From NCBI GenBank assembly GCA_029098225.1, contig JAQXNX010000012.1:53487-117486 (forward strand): a stretch of DNA of 64,000 bases, written 5' to 3'. Position 1 is the first letter of the stretch. Each line of letters opens with the position of its first letter. Below, piece after piece: positions 10,895 through 21,957 of this stretch. This DNA comes from Spirochaetales bacterium. Its GTDB lineage: Bacteria > Spirochaetota > Spirochaetia > Treponematales > Treponemataceae. Under the pieces are notes generated by a model. The model saw only the letters and a list, made by a program, of their open reading frames with translations, was not told where the DNA came from and did no database searches. Position numbers and translations under genes: made by a program.

Positions 10895-12442
10895 TTAGAC
10901 TCCTAAATTTCCAGTTTTTCCAGAATTGATAATCTCAGTCATAATCTTTTCCTGAGTAGCATCTTTTCCATTCATTTCTGCAATCATTTTACCTTCATTC
11001 ATTACGTAAATGCGGTCACACATACCAAGAATTTCAGGCATTTCAGAAGAAATCATAATTACAGATTTTCCTTCAGCAACCATTCTGTTTATAATACAGT
11101 AGATTTCGTACTTTGCACCAACGTCTATACCGCGTGTTGGTTCATCAAGGATCAGAATGTCTGGTTCAGCGAAAAGCCATTTTCCAAGAAGAACCTTCTG
11201 CATGTTTCCTCCGGAAAGGTTTCCTACATCTTCCATTACAGTTGCACATTTTGTATGCATTTCTTTTGCCATATCTTCTGAATACTGACGTTCTTTATCA
11301 AAATCGATTATCCAGTTTTTAGAAATCTTTTCTGGCTTTGCTGCTGTTGTATTTTTACAGATTGATTCAGAAAGAATCAAACCGTTTCCTTTACGATCCT
11401 CTGTTACATAAGCAAGACCTGCTTTAATTGCAGATTTTACGGTTGGGAAAGAAATCTCTTTTCCATTCAAAAAAATCTTTCCATGAATATTTGCACCATA
11501 AGAATGTCCAAAAATACTCATTGCAAGTTCTGTACGGCCTGCTCCCATAAGACCAGAAATTCCAAGTACTTCTCCACGGCGCAGATTAAAGTTGATGTGA
11601 TCACAAACCTTAATTCCGTCAAAAACAGGATGATCTACGCACCAGTCTTTAACTTCAAAACAAACTTCACCAATTTTTGGTTCGCGTTTAGGGAATCGGT
11701 CTGTGAGGCTTCTTCCTACCATGGCAGAAATAATTGTATCTTCTGTAAAGCTGTCTTTAAGCTTATCAAGAGATGTAATAGAAGTACCATCACGGATAAC
11801 GGTAATCTTATCTGCAACATAAGATACTTCGTTTAATTTATGAGAAATAATGATAGAAGTCATTCCCTGTTTTTTGAACTCAAGGAGCAAATCAAGAAGA
11901 TGTTTTGCTTCTGTATCGTTAAGGGAAGCTGTAGGTTCATCAAGAATAAGAAGTTTTACATTCTTTCCGAGAGCCTTAGCAATTTCTACCAGCTGTTGTT
12001 TTCCTACACCAATATCTTTAATTAATGTTTTTGATGAATCTTTTAAACCAACCATTTTCAAAAGTTCATCTGCTTTATCAAATGTTTCAGACCAGTTGAT
12101 TTTTGCTTTACTACCTCTTTCGTTTCCAAGGAACATATTTTCTCCAATAGAAAGAAGAGGAACAAGTGCAAGCTCCTGATGGATAATTACAATACCCTTC
12201 GCTTCACTGTCCTTAATAGTCTGGAACTTACATACTTCACCATCATAAATGATGTCGCCTGTATAAGAGCCGTATGGATAAATACCGCTTAAGACATTCA
12301 TCAAAGTTGATTTACCGGCACCGTTTTCGCCGCAGATAGCATGAATCTCACCTTCTTCAACTGTAAGATTTACGTTATCCAGCGCTTTTACACCCGGAAA
12401 TAACTTTGTAATATTTTTCATTTCCAATAATGTTTTAGCCAT
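10895..12442 (-). CDS. Monosaccharide ABC transporter ATP-binding protein, duplicated ABC domains (XylG/GguA/MmsA-like)
   Basis: Two ABC domains: [60 protein letters not shown]. Confidence 0.95.
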   Translation of the reverse strand: MAKTLLEMKNITKLFPGVKALDNVNLTVEEGEIHAICGENGAGKSTLMNVLSGIYPYGSYTGDIIYDGEVCKFQTIKDSEAKGIVIIHQELALVPLLSIGENMFLGNERGSKAKINWSETFDKADELLKMVGLKDSSKTLIKDIGVGKQQLVEIAKALGKNVKLLILDEPTASLNDTEAKHLLDLLLEFKKQGMTSIIISHKLNEVSYVADKITVIRDGTSITSLDKLKDSFTEDTIISAMVGRSLTDRFPKREPKIGEVCFEVKDWCVDHPVFDGIKVCDHINFNLRRGEVLGISGLMGAGRTELAMSIFGHSYGANIHGKIFLNGKEISFPTVKSAIKAGLAYVTEDRKGNGLILSESICKNTTAAKPEKISKNWIIDFDKERQYSEDMAKEMHTKCATVMEDVGNLSGGNMQKVLLGKWLFAEPDILILDEPTRGIDVGAKYEIYCIINRMVAEGKSVIMISSEMPEILGMCDRIYVMNEGKMIAEMNGKDATQEKIMTEIINSGKTGNLGV

Positions 12443-12482
12443 TGGAACCCCTCTTTTATATATTATGTTGAAGTATAAAAAA

Positions 12483-12533
12483 AGGGCTGCCAGTTGATGG
12501 TTTAGACAAGCTCAACCATCGTAACAGCCCTTT
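12483..12533 (-). terminator. Intergenic nested hairpin between the substrate-binding protein and ATPase genes
   Basis: AAAGGGCTG...CAGCCCTTT outer stem with inner GATGGTT/AACCATC stem. Confidence 0.65.
12496..12520. repeat. Hairpin repeat GATGGTTTAGACAAGCTCAACCATC (partner at 26298-26322)
   Basis: Inner stem of the 12483-12533 hairpin. Confidence 0.8.
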
Positions 12534-12550
12534 AATCAAGTCAGTTCAAA

Positions 12551-13630
12551 CTACTTGAGCTGAGCTTCTGTGTAGTATCCAGAATCAATTAACAATTCTT
12601 TGTAGTTATCAATTGATCCGTAAACTGGTTCACAGAGGTATGAAGGAATAATTCCTGTTCCGTTGTCATAAGTTTTTGTATCATTTACAGGTGGGTTAGA
12701 ACCTTTCATGATTGCATCAACCATTTCAACTACTTTTGAAGCAAGAGTACGTGTATCCTTGAAGATAGACATAGCCTGAGTTCCTTCGAGCATGTTCTTT
12801 ACAGATACGATATCGCAGTCCTGTCCAGTGATGATTGGGAAGTTGCTTGCATCATAACCAACAGATTTAAGAGCATTTGTTACACCGTTAGCTGTAGAGT
12901 CGTTAGAGCAGTATACAGCGTCAAGTTTCTGTCCCTTTGGACCGTACTTGTTAGATGTAATAAGGTTCTCCATTCTCTTCTGAGCCTCTTCTGTAGACCA
13001 GTTGAGAGTAGCAGCCTGAGCTTTTTCTGTCTGTCCAGACTTACATACGATTACTCCTTTGTCGAGATATGGTTTAAGAACGTCCATAGCACCACCAAAG
13101 AAGAAGTTGATGTTGTTGTCACCTGGGTCTCCAGTGAAGAATTCCATATAAACTGGATCATCAGCTGAACGTGTCTTAAGACCGAGTTTGTCAACAAGGT
13201 AATCACCCTGGATTGTACCTACTTTGTAGTTATCGAATGTAGCATAGTAAGAAACAGCTTTTGAGTTCATAATAAGACGGTCATAAGCAATAACTTTAAT
13301 GTCCTTCTTTCTTGCTGTTTCAAGAACGTTTGAAAGAGCTGTACCATCGATAGAAGCAATTACAAGTACTTTACATCCACTTGTAATCATGTTTTCAAGC
13401 TGAGAAACCTGTGTTGGAATATCATTAGCTGCATACTGAAGGTCTACTGTGTAGCCAGCCTTTTCGAGCTGAGCCTTCATGTTTGCACCGTCCTGATTCC
13501 AGCGCTGTAAATCTTTTGTAGGCATAGAAACACCAACTTTTGTTGATGAGCTTCCGCCACCACAACTTACCAAGCTCAATGAAAATGCAGCGAGTACTAC
13601 TGAGCAGAGAATAGCAATAAATTTTTTCAT
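12551..13630 (-). CDS. Sugar ABC transporter substrate-binding lipoprotein (ChvE/XylF-like)
   Basis: Lipobox LVSCGG; periplasmic-binding-protein fold motifs (SMPTKDLQRWNQDG, IASIDGTALSNVLE, ITGQDCDIVSVKNM). Start set at MKKFIA. Confidence 0.93.
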   Translation of the reverse strand: MKKFIAILCSVVLAAFSLSLVSCGGGSSSTKVGVSMPTKDLQRWNQDGANMKAQLEKAGYTVDLQYAANDIPTQVSQLENMITSGCKVLVIASIDGTALSNVLETARKKDIKVIAYDRLIMNSKAVSYYATFDNYKVGTIQGDYLVDKLGLKTRSADDPVYMEFFTGDPGDNNINFFFGGAMDVLKPYLDKGVIVCKSGQTEKAQAATLNWSTEEAQKRMENLITSNKYGPKGQKLDAVYCSNDSTANGVTNALKSVGYDASNFPIITGQDCDIVSVKNMLEGTQAMSIFKDTRTLASKVVEMVDAIMKGSNPPVNDTKTYDNGTGIIPSYLCEPVYGSIDNYKELLIDSGYYTEAQLK

Positions 13631-13831
13631 AAGAAAAAACACTCCTAAAATTTTTTTTATAAAAGGTCAACGACCCCTTTCCCTTACAAGTATATAGCGA
13701 AAGATATTCAAAAATTTATCAAAAATCTAAAAAAATTTGTTATTTTATTATTCAAAGAGGAATTTCTGAAGGCAAATTTTGTTATAAATCTAGAATTTTT
13801 TGTGATTTAAAATGTGCTAATTTTCTAGCTG

Positions 13832-14887
13832 TTAGTTTTTGTAGATTGAAGAAGCGCTGTGAAATCCAGATTCTATAATGATTTTGTCAATATTATATTT
13901 GTCTACATAAACAGGTTGCAGCCAGATAGAAGAAACATCATCAAAACCATTGTTAATTGAACGGATCTTATAGTTTTTTACTTCTATGGCTTCATTTCTT
14001 GCAAGATGAACGGCGCATTCTGCTGCATATTCAGCAAGGCTTATAATGGGTTTGTAAATTGTGAAATCTTGTTTTCCCTGCACAATATACTGACATGCGG
14101 CAATATCTGCATCTTGTCCGCATATGTGAACTTTTTCTTCTGGTGCGTAAAGATCCAGCGCTTGAATAATACTTGCCGCTACAGCATCATTTCCGCAGAT
14201 AATTGCATCAGGAATTTTATCTTCTTTAATTATTCTAACCATTTCCTGATAAGATAAATCGTAGTTCCAGCCTTCCGTATAGAAAATGTGGTTTATGGAA
14301 ACATCTGTATTTCTTAAAATTCTATCCAGTCCCTGTTGAATTAGTGTCATGTTATAATCTTCTTCTGCTCCAAGAATACAGTACCAGTTTTTACCTGTTG
14401 TAAATCTTAGCATTTCAGAAGCCATATATTCACCAACAGTTTCGCTGTCTATTGTAAGATATAAATTTACATCTGCATTTAAAACAAGACGATCATAAGA
14501 AATAATTGGAATTCCTTTTGCACGTATTTTTTGAACACTTTCTGTAAGGGTAGAAGCATCTTTTGGAAGAACAACAATTGCATCGCAATTCCTTTCCAGA
14601 AGATACATTAACTGTCTATTTTGTTCTTCAACACTATTTCCTGCGTTTTGAACTATTACTTCTCCGCCCATTTCGCGGACTTTATTTATAAAAATATCAA
14701 GGTCGCGCTGCCAGCGTTCAATTGCAAGTGTATCTATAGAAAATCCGATTGTAAGTTTATGCACCTGAACTGATTTTGAATTTGTATTCTGCTGGTTTCC
14801 ATTATTCTTTTTACAGGAAAAAATCAAAAGCGAAAAAATAAGCGTGAAAAAAACAGAACATTTTTTTAATTTACATTTTAAATTCAT
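13832..14887 (-). CDS. Second sugar-binding lipoprotein (periplasmic binding protein type I)
   Basis: Lipobox LIFSCKK; PBP1 motifs similar to the neighbouring ChvE-like protein (IERWQRDLD, IISYDRLVLNADVN, ICGQDADIAACQ). Confidence 0.88.
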   Translation of the reverse strand: MNLKCKLKKCSVFFTLIFSLLIFSCKKNNGNQQNTNSKSVQVHKLTIGFSIDTLAIERWQRDLDIFINKVREMGGEVIVQNAGNSVEEQNRQLMYLLERNCDAIVVLPKDASTLTESVQKIRAKGIPIISYDRLVLNADVNLYLTIDSETVGEYMASEMLRFTTGKNWYCILGAEEDYNMTLIQQGLDRILRNTDVSINHIFYTEGWNYDLSYQEMVRIIKEDKIPDAIICGNDAVAASIIQALDLYAPEEKVHICGQDADIAACQYIVQGKQDFTIYKPIISLAEYAAECAVHLARNEAIEVKNYKIRSINNGFDDVSSIWLQPVYVDKYNIDKIIIESGFHSASSIYKN

Positions 14888-14906
14888 TTTTTACTCCTGA
14901 GGTTTT

Positions 14907-16565
14907 TTAATTTCCTGTTAAATTTATTGTCGACTGATTAGATTTTCTATATTCTTTTGGTGAAAGTCCATATTTATTTTTAAAGATTCTGCTGAAATAA
15001 TTCTGATCATTATATCCGATACTGGCAGTAATTTCTTTTATGGAAAGTTCAGTTTCTTCAAGCATAAGTCTTGCTTTTTCCAGACGTTTTTCAGAAACAA
15101 AATTAATAAAGGTTTCACCTTTTTCTTCCCTGAATAATTTGCTTAAATAAAATGAACTTACTCCGACAGCATCAGCAGCCATTTCCAGAGAAAATTCCTG
15201 TGAAATGTTTTCTTCTATATATATTAATACTTTTTTAATTATAGGATTTTCCTGCTGTTGTTTTATACTTAGAATTGAATCTGAACATTCAGACAAAAAT
15301 TTGAGTGTAAATTCTTTTATCATTTTAATGTCGTTTTCTGAACTCAAAATAGAAAAAGCGTTATCGAACATTTCACTCTTAAATTCTTTACTAATCTGCT
15401 TTGTTGTATTGTTAGCTGTAACAATTAATTCAAAAAAAGAATTCTTAATTTTGTTGAGAGAATTATTATGGTTTGCAATATTCTCTGGACCTTGTGAATT
15501 TGTCTGCATTGCTTCAGAAAAACTTGATGATAATTCTGTAGTAAATATTTCAAGAAATGTTTTAATTCCATTCTTATCGCCGGAACATAATTTATTGATT
15601 ATTTGATTAAAGATAGAAGTTGCCGGAGATGAATCTTTTTCTTTTTGAACATTCTGAGTTTCTTCTGTGTATTCATCTATTTTAGAAGCAAAAATTAAAT
15701 CTCCGGCGTTATTACATCGCGATAAGGCATCGAGAGCTTCTTTGTATGAACTTTGTAATTTTTGTTTATCATTTTCTATAGAGCTTACTCCACCTCTAAT
15801 TCCAGAGCCAATATTATAGCTTAATATTGTATAGATTTTTTTTATCTGTTCATGAATTTCATCTTGATTAGGATTTTCAGAAAAGATTGGAAAGAATACA
15901 GCAATGCGGTTAAGCATAAAGGAGCTTACAAGACAGCGATGCTCTGTATTTAATAATTCATGAATTTTTAAATAAGTATCATATTGATTTTTTGAATTTA
16001 TATTTGGAAATTCAAAGCAACAGAAAACCCATGGATTTTCTGAAAGATTAAAATACTCAAGATAAGAATCAAGTTCAGGTGCTGTTTCGTTATTGAAAAT
16101 ACAGGCATAAATAAAATCGTTTTCTATCATCGGAGAAACTAAATCCAGTTTTTTATGAAGCTCAAGATCTGCACTAAGTTTTCCTTTTTTTTCTTCGACA
16201 AGCTTTATAGCACCCTGAATTGTTTCTATTACAACATTTCGGTTTACAGGTTTGGTAATATATTTATACGCTCCAAGGGTAATTGCTTCCTGCGCATATT
16301 GAAATCGGTCAAAAGCACTTAAGATAACAAAAACAATATTCGGTTTTAATTTTGTAATAACATTCACTGTTTCCAGACCGCTTAAACCAGGCATATTGAT
16401 ATCCATAAAAATAATATCAATATTTTCTTTCATTACTATTTCTATAGCTTCTGTTCCGGAGAGCGCTGTAAAAATTTTTGTGTTGTCTGAAAAATTTTTG
16501 CTTATGATATAAGAAAGAGAATCAATTACAATCTGTTCATCATCTGTTACTAAAATATTAAACAT
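14907..16565 (-). CDS. Response regulator with AraC-type DNA-binding domain (YesN-like)
   Basis: N-terminal REC (VTDDEQIV, DIIFMDINMPGLSG) and C-terminal HTH_18 (IKEITASIGYNDQNYFSRIFKNKYGLSPKEYRK). Confidence 0.95.
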   Translation of the reverse strand: MFNILVTDDEQIVIDSLSYIISKNFSDNTKIFTALSGTEAIEIVMKENIDIIFMDINMPGLSGLETVNVITKLKPNIVFVILSAFDRFQYAQEAITLGAYKYITKPVNRNVVIETIQGAIKLVEEKKGKLSADLELHKKLDLVSPMIENDFIYACIFNNETAPELDSYLEYFNLSENPWVFCCFEFPNINSKNQYDTYLKIHELLNTEHRCLVSSFMLNRIAVFFPIFSENPNQDEIHEQIKKIYTILSYNIGSGIRGGVSSIENDKQKLQSSYKEALDALSRCNNAGDLIFASKIDEYTEETQNVQKEKDSSPATSIFNQIINKLCSGDKNGIKTFLEIFTTELSSSFSEAMQTNSQGPENIANHNNSLNKIKNSFFELIVTANNTTKQISKEFKSEMFDNAFSILSSENDIKMIKEFTLKFLSECSDSILSIKQQQENPIIKKVLIYIEENISQEFSLEMAADAVGVSSFYLSKLFREEKGETFINFVSEKRLEKARLMLEETELSIKEITASIGYNDQNYFSRIFKNKYGLSPKEYRKSNQSTINLTGN

Positions 16566-18069
16566 GATTTGGAATCCTAATTATAAATTTTGTGCCTTTT
16601 CCGTTTTCGCCGTTACGAATATCAAATAAATCATCACAATGAAATTGAAGCTGGAGTCTTAGAAATACACTTATTAATCCGGTACCGTTATGAGAAGAAT
16701 CTTTTTTGTTTTTATAAAGTTCCTGCGGAAGTTGTGGATTTTCATGCGCAACTGCATAAAAAACAGCTTCTTTAATTTCATCACTCATTCCTTCTCCATT
16801 ATCAGAAATACTGATTACAATAAATTTATTTTCATGTTCAACCTGCAGATGAACCTTTCCTTTTGATTTTTTTAATCCGTGTTTAATACAGTTTTCTACT
16901 AACGGTTGAAGAGTCATTGCCGGGATTTGCTGAGAGAATTTTTCGTCTGGAATTTCTTTGGTAAATTCCAGACGATTTCCAAAACGAACTTTCATTATAT
17001 AAACAAAATTATCTACTAATCCAAGTTCTTCGTCAATTGAAACTGTTCTGCTTTGCTGCTGAATATTATAGCGGAAGAAATCTGCAACTTGTTCAATAAA
17101 ATAACAGGTTTTATCTGCATTTTCCATCATAGCAAGTTGAGCACCGGTATTTAAGGTGTTAAAAAGAAAATGCGGATTTACCTGATTTTGAAGAGCCCGC
17201 AGCTGTGCGTCTGTATAAAGTGCCTGCATTTCTATTTCTTTTTCTTTTAATTCAGCTTCTGTACGAGCCTTTTCCCATATGGTATCAATATACTCTCGTA
17301 TGCTTATAATCATTCTGTCAAAGGCTGTACAGATTGTTCCAATTTCATTAGTTGAATTTTTATTAAATAAAGGAACATCAAAATTTCTTCGGGCAACTTT
17401 ATGGGCTACTTCAGAAATTTCTGCAAGCGGTTCCATAATGGATGTAATTGTAAAATAGAGAATAAAGAAAATTAATATAGCAAATACAAGAAAGAAGAAA
17501 ATACTGATTATATTTATAAAAATAATTTTATGACGACTTTCTGCATATTGAAGTCCGTTTTCCTGAAGTCGAAGGTTATTTAATTCCAGAATTTGCGATT
17601 GAAGATAATTATAACAGGTAAGCGTATAAGTGTAATAATTATTAAGCTCATCAATTGAATTTGCACGGCGAGCCTGAATTGCATTTGTGCTGTAATATAA
17701 AAATGATTCTGTTAGCTGGTGAACAATATATTCTTTATGAAGAACTTCATTCTTTGAAGGAAAATTCTGTAATGTATTATAGAAGTCTTCAACTTTATTT
17801 TTTGAATTATAATAAGCGTCAATACTTTCGAAGGTTCTGTAGTTTACGTAATTTTCCATGGCATTTTCTGTATTAATAAGAAGCTTAGAAAATTCTGTTA
17901 GTTCAGAATTCGATTTATAAGAGTTTCCAAGATTACGTGTAGAAATATTTGTAAGGCGCATTGTAATTGTAACACTGGAAGCAAGCATGATAATTGCAAT
18001 TCCAATACAGAACATTATTCGCCAGCGAAGAGTTTTATTTCTAAAATAATTAATAAGTTTAATTTTCAT
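16558..18069 (-). CDS. Sensor histidine kinase (YesM/LytS-like) with HAMP
   Basis: TM segments, HAMP, His_kinase motif LQNQVNPHFLFNTLN, HATPase. Confidence 0.95.
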   Translation of the reverse strand: MKIKLINYFRNKTLRWRIMFCIGIAIIMLASSVTITMRLTNISTRNLGNSYKSNSELTEFSKLLINTENAMENYVNYRTFESIDAYYNSKNKVEDFYNTLQNFPSKNEVLHKEYIVHQLTESFLYYSTNAIQARRANSIDELNNYYTYTLTCYNYLQSQILELNNLRLQENGLQYAESRHKIIFINIISIFFFLVFAILIFFILYFTITSIMEPLAEISEVAHKVARRNFDVPLFNKNSTNEIGTICTAFDRMIISIREYIDTIWEKARTEAELKEKEIEMQALYTDAQLRALQNQVNPHFLFNTLNTGAQLAMMENADKTCYFIEQVADFFRYNIQQQSRTVSIDEELGLVDNFVYIMKVRFGNRLEFTKEIPDEKFSQQIPAMTLQPLVENCIKHGLKKSKGKVHLQVEHENKFIVISISDNGEGMSDEIKEAVFYAVAHENPQLPQELYKNKKDSSHNGTGLISVFLRLQLQFHCDDLFDIRNGENGKGTKFIIRIPNHV

Positions 18070-19051
18070 TGGAATCTTTTATACTCTTTGTAATTTTAAC
18101 ATCAGCTGTAACATAACTGTTTGCATAGCCTTTGTTTCTGTATTCAAACAGTTCCTTTAAAGCAGCACTTCCAATCTTTTCCGGGTCCAGAGAAATTAAT
18201 TCTGTAATAAAACCTTTCTGCAGATAAAGCTGACAAACTTCGCTGCTGCCAAAACCAATTATTTTAATCTGTTTATCCAGTCCGAATTCCGAAACAATCT
18301 GGGCTGTAGAAATTGTATCTTCTTCGTTAAGACAAATAAGAACGTATGGCGGAGTTTTTAAAGTATTAGTAAGTTCATAATCAAAAACAGCCGTAGATGT
18401 AAATTTTTCTATTACCTTAATGTTCAGCGAAGGATCCTGTTGTAAGGATAGTTGAAGGCTGTTTATAAGGTTGCTTGAATTTGTAGTTACTTGCCCGCTG
18501 ATAATCATTATATTTTTTGTATGATTCTCTTTCATGATCTGACGTGCTTCATCAGATATTTTTTTACCCATTTCCCAAAAGTTACTTCCTATATAAGAAA
18601 CCTGCGGAAGCTCATTAGAGAATTGTCCTATCGTTACAAGAGGAATTTCGGGTTCATCATTTCTTTTTAAGAAGACTGGAAGCTTATCTGTTGAATCTAT
18701 ATATGCAATAATTCCGTCTACATTTAAGAATGAGCAGTAATCAAAGAGAGTCTGCAAAGAATTATTTTGTGCTTCTGATTGCGGTACATGAAGTTCAATA
18801 ACTGCATTGTAATCTTTAGAAAGATTATCGGCACCGGTAAAAACCTGTTCCAGAAAATCTTTGTTATCGTAAGTACCTGTTATAATAATATGATACAAAT
18901 AGGTTTCGTCTTTATTCTGGTTATCAGAGGAGCCGGCTTTGTTAGGTGATTGAAGAATCTGAATAATAAAGATTGCAAAAAAGACAAAAAAAACAAAAAC
19001 GGAAAAAATTAAGAGAATCCATTTAATTTTTCTTGCCAGTTTTTTTTCCAT
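18059..19051 (-). CDS. Membrane-anchored sugar-binding sensor protein (periplasmic binding protein type I)
   Basis: Single N-terminal TM then PBP1-like domain; overlaps the kinase gene by 11 bp. Confidence 0.82.
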   Translation of the reverse strand: MEKKLARKIKWILLIFSVFVFFVFFAIFIIQILQSPNKAGSSDNQNKDETYLYHIIITGTYDNKDFLEQVFTGADNLSKDYNAVIELHVPQSEAQNNSLQTLFDYCSFLNVDGIIAYIDSTDKLPVFLKRNDEPEIPLVTIGQFSNELPQVSYIGSNFWEMGKKISDEARQIMKENHTKNIMIISGQVTTNSSNLINSLQLSLQQDPSLNIKVIEKFTSTAVFDYELTNTLKTPPYVLICLNEEDTISTAQIVSEFGLDKQIKIIGFGSSEVCQLYLQKGFITELISLDPEKIGSAALKELFEYRNKGYANSYVTADVKITKSIKDSNEN

Positions 19052-19137
19052 ATAAAAATTATAACATAAAAATTGACGGGTGTCTAAAGGCTGTCAAAAT
19101 ATACAATTTATGCTATAAACAAAAAAAGGAATAACAT

Positions 19138-19665
19138 ATGGAGAATAAAAAAGAAATCAAAGATATTCGCATTGGTTACCCGGACTGCTGCTTTATGGCA
19201 GATGATAACTGGTTCCGCTACAGAACCGGTGCCATTATAATTGAAGACGGCTGCTTTCTTGTTGTGAAAAGTGAAACTTCAGAATATTTTTACACGGTTG
19301 GTGGCGGCGTTCACATGAATGAAAAATCGGAAGAATGTATTGTCCGCGAAGTAAAAGAAGAAACCGGCGTTGATTACGAGGTTGACCGTCTTGCTGTAAT
19401 CTGCGAAAACTTTTTTAAAGAAAAAAATCTGGGCTATGACCCGCTCCACTGTCACGTAATTGAATTTTATTACCTTATGAAAAGCCGTGGCAAAAAGGAT
19501 GCAAAGTGCACAAGCCTCGGCTGGGATAATGCTAAAGAGTCCATTCATTGGATTTCCCTGGACAAGCTTTCAGAAACTGATGTAAGGCCTGAGTTTTTGA
19601 GAACCCGCATAAAAGAGATTTTAGAAAACAAGGGCGTGTTTCATATTGTAAATGATGAAAGATAA
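19138..19665 (+). CDS. NUDIX hydrolase
   Basis: Nudix box GGGVHMNEKSEECIVREVKEETGV. Confidence 0.93.
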   Translation: MENKKEIKDIRIGYPDCCFMADDNWFRYRTGAIIIEDGCFLVVKSETSEYFYTVGGGVHMNEKSEECIVREVKEETGVDYEVDRLAVICENFFKEKNLGYDPLHCHVIEFYYLMKSRGKKDAKCTSLGWDNAKESIHWISLDKLSETDVRPEFLRTRIKEILENKGVFHIVNDER

Positions 19666-19681
19666 TTAATCACACCTTCCT

Positions 19682-20506
19682 TTAAGCCCCGATTGTACAA
19701 AGCTTTCCGCGCAGGATGTAACCGATTTTTTCGTAGCAGGCATTTGAAGCAGCGTAATCTGCATCGGTGTAGAGCATTGGAAGATAGCCTTTATCCTGAG
19801 CGATTTTTGTAACTTCGTAAACAAGGTTTTCTGCATAATGATGGCGGCGATATTCAGGTCGGGTGTAAACAAGGCCAAGAGAAGCAAGGTCTCCGTTTGG
19901 TCGATAGATGCAGCAGCCTACATTTTTCCCCTCTGAGTTTTGCCAGAAATAGTAAAGACTGTCTTTTATTCCCTGCTCAATTTTGGCGCGGGCTTCGTCT
20001 TTGTCCGACATAGGGACATTGGTCTCTTTGTGAAAGTCACAGGTCATTTCGAAAAGCTCTTCAAGGTCAGCTGCCTGACACTGCCAGAGTTTGCCGTCTA
20101 TGCTTGTAGAGGAGGCCGGCAGAAGAGGTTTTGGGTTGTCATAGGCAAACATATTTTTTTTGATTGAAAGCTTTGCAAGGCCCTGGGGTGCAGAACTTTC
20201 TTCTGCTGTTTTTTTCATAAAATATTTTGCAAGCTGGTATTTCATGTTAAAAGTATGATTTCCATCAAGGTAACCTTTTTCTTTCATAAGCCCGTATGCC
20301 TTTTCCATTTCTGCGGGAGTTGCATCGTCGGCTGTCCAGATCCATACAGGAAAAGGATTTGAGCTAAGACAGATGATTAGTCTTTTGTGGTCAGTCAAAA
20401 TCAACTCGCAGGGAAGAGCAAGAACTCTCTTTAAAACAAAGAAGGTAAATCTATCCTGCTCTAAGAGTTTAAAGTCCCGTTCGTCTGCAAAATTATCAAT
20501 TGGCAT
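19682..20506 (-). CDS. GNAT-family N-acetyltransferase
   Basis: LASLGLVYTRPEYRRHHYAENLVYEVTKIAQDKGYLPMLYTDADYAASNACYEKIGY. Confidence 0.88.
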   Translation of the reverse strand: MPIDNFADERDFKLLEQDRFTFFVLKRVLALPCELILTDHKRLIICLSSNPFPVWIWTADDATPAEMEKAYGLMKEKGYLDGNHTFNMKYQLAKYFMKKTAEESSAPQGLAKLSIKKNMFAYDNPKPLLPASSTSIDGKLWQCQAADLEELFEMTCDFHKETNVPMSDKDEARAKIEQGIKDSLYYFWQNSEGKNVGCCIYRPNGDLASLGLVYTRPEYRRHHYAENLVYEVTKIAQDKGYLPMLYTDADYAASNACYEKIGYILRGKLCTIGA

Positions 20507-20548
20507 ATTTGCTCCTTAAAAAATTCTATGTCAGAGGTAGTGTCTCAT

Positions 20549-21352
20549 TTACGCCTCCGGCTTTTTGGCAAGATACATGACATAAGTATCATTAAAAACA
20601 ATCTTGTTACCATGGGCTAACACGGCCTTGTGCAGGCCTTCAAAAAACTTAGTCTTGTATGGCTCTGCAATTACCATGTGGTCGCAGTGGGTGCCGCTAA
20701 AGGCGACGTATTCGTCGGCAGTCATTTCGCGTTTGCCGTAAAAGTCGCGTTCTTCAAAATCTACATAGCCGTAGTTTGTGGCGTTCTGGTAATGAAAGGA
20801 GCGGTGAGGATAGGGAGTTTCCGGCTTAAAGTATGCATCATAGATTTTCTGAATATCATCATGAAGAGCCGGATTTGTGCTCTTGTATTCAGACTTTGTG
20901 AGCAGCATTGCAAGAGTTCCGCCGGGAGCAAGCAACTCGTAAGTTTTTGAAAAGGCGATATCTTCCGGAATCCATTGAATTGTCGCGGCAGAATAGATGA
21001 GGTCGAACTTGCGGGTGCCGTTGTTGCTGCCAGTGTTGTTATCACTGCATAACATATCACTGAAATCATGGGTAATAAAATCATCATTTACGATATTAAA
21101 GTTTTGGCGGTCGCCGAATTTTTCCTTCATCTTTGCATAAAGATGTTCACCAAGCTCAATTGCATTGTAGTCGCAGCCGGTATTTAAAATTGGCTCGGTT
21201 GCCTGGCCTGTCCCAGGTCCAATTTCCAGTACCTTTTTACCAGGCCCGATTTTTGCATAAGCAATCAGACTGTCAAAAAGCTCCTGGCTGTAGCGTGGGC
21301 GAAACTTATCAAACTGCTCGGGAATTGTGTCAAAAATTTTTCTGAATTCCAT
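20549..21352 (-). CDS. Class I SAM-dependent methyltransferase
   Basis: KVLEIGPGTGQATEPIL and FDLIYSAATIQWI motifs. Confidence 0.9.
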   Translation of the reverse strand: MEFRKIFDTIPEQFDKFRPRYSQELFDSLIAYAKIGPGKKVLEIGPGTGQATEPILNTGCDYNAIELGEHLYAKMKEKFGDRQNFNIVNDDFITHDFSDMLCSDNNTGSNNGTRKFDLIYSAATIQWIPEDIAFSKTYELLAPGGTLAMLLTKSEYKSTNPALHDDIQKIYDAYFKPETPYPHRSFHYQNATNYGYVDFEERDFYGKREMTADEYVAFSGTHCDHMVIAEPYKTKFFEGLHKAVLAHGNKIVFNDTYVMYLAKKPEA

Positions 21353-21354
21353 TT

Positions 21355-21924
21355 TTAATTCTCTTTTTTATAAATCCAGTAGCCGTTAAAGGCGACTCCA
21401 TCTTTTGCGACAAGCAGTTTATCTGTTTTTTCAAAACCAAAGGCTTGTGCGGCAACGGCTCTTTCAACTGCATAAAGAGGAATCTTTGTAGCAAGCTTTT
21501 TGCAATCAAACATTTCAAAGGAATGTGGAATTATCAGTGACATGATTTCTTTCAGCACTTCGGCTTTTTCATAAGAGCTGCCGACATCAAGACGCATGAT
21601 TCCCGATTCATTAAAGGCATCTTCCGAAAGCCGTTTGAACATTTCGATTGTACCGATTGCCTTGCCTGTTGCTTTTTCAACAATGGCCCATCGTACAAAC
21701 CATTTTTCTTTATAAGAATAAAGCCAGAAATCAATTGCCTTATCCATTTTTTCTTTTGTGTCGTAGTAAAAATTATCGCCGTCGCAATTGTCACTGTTGA
21801 AAAAAGGCAGGGCATTTTTGTCGCCATAAACCTGCAGCAAATCATCAGTATCAGATTTTTCCACAAAGCGAAGTAAGTATTTTTCATTTTCAAAGGTCGG
21901 ACATTTTTCGTAAACGTTTTTCAT
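21355..21924 (-). CDS. GNAT-family N-acetyltransferase (RimJ/RimL-like)
   Basis: RWAIVEKATGKAIGTIEMFKR, AVERAVAAQAFGFEKTDKL. Start set at MKNVYEK. Confidence 0.82.
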   Translation of the reverse strand: MKNVYEKCPTFENEKYLLRFVEKSDTDDLLQVYGDKNALPFFNSDNCDGDNFYYDTKEKMDKAIDFWLYSYKEKWFVRWAIVEKATGKAIGTIEMFKRLSEDAFNESGIMRLDVGSSYEKAEVLKEIMSLIIPHSFEMFDCKKLATKIPLYAVERAVAAQAFGFEKTDKLLVAKDGVAFNGYWIYKKEN

Positions 21925-21957
21925 GATTTTATTATAGCACATAAGAATTGATAAAAA

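Noticed and set aside
19666-19887. 73-aa minus-strand ORF overlapping the GNAT gene
   Set aside because: Out-of-frame shadow of the GNAT coding sequence.
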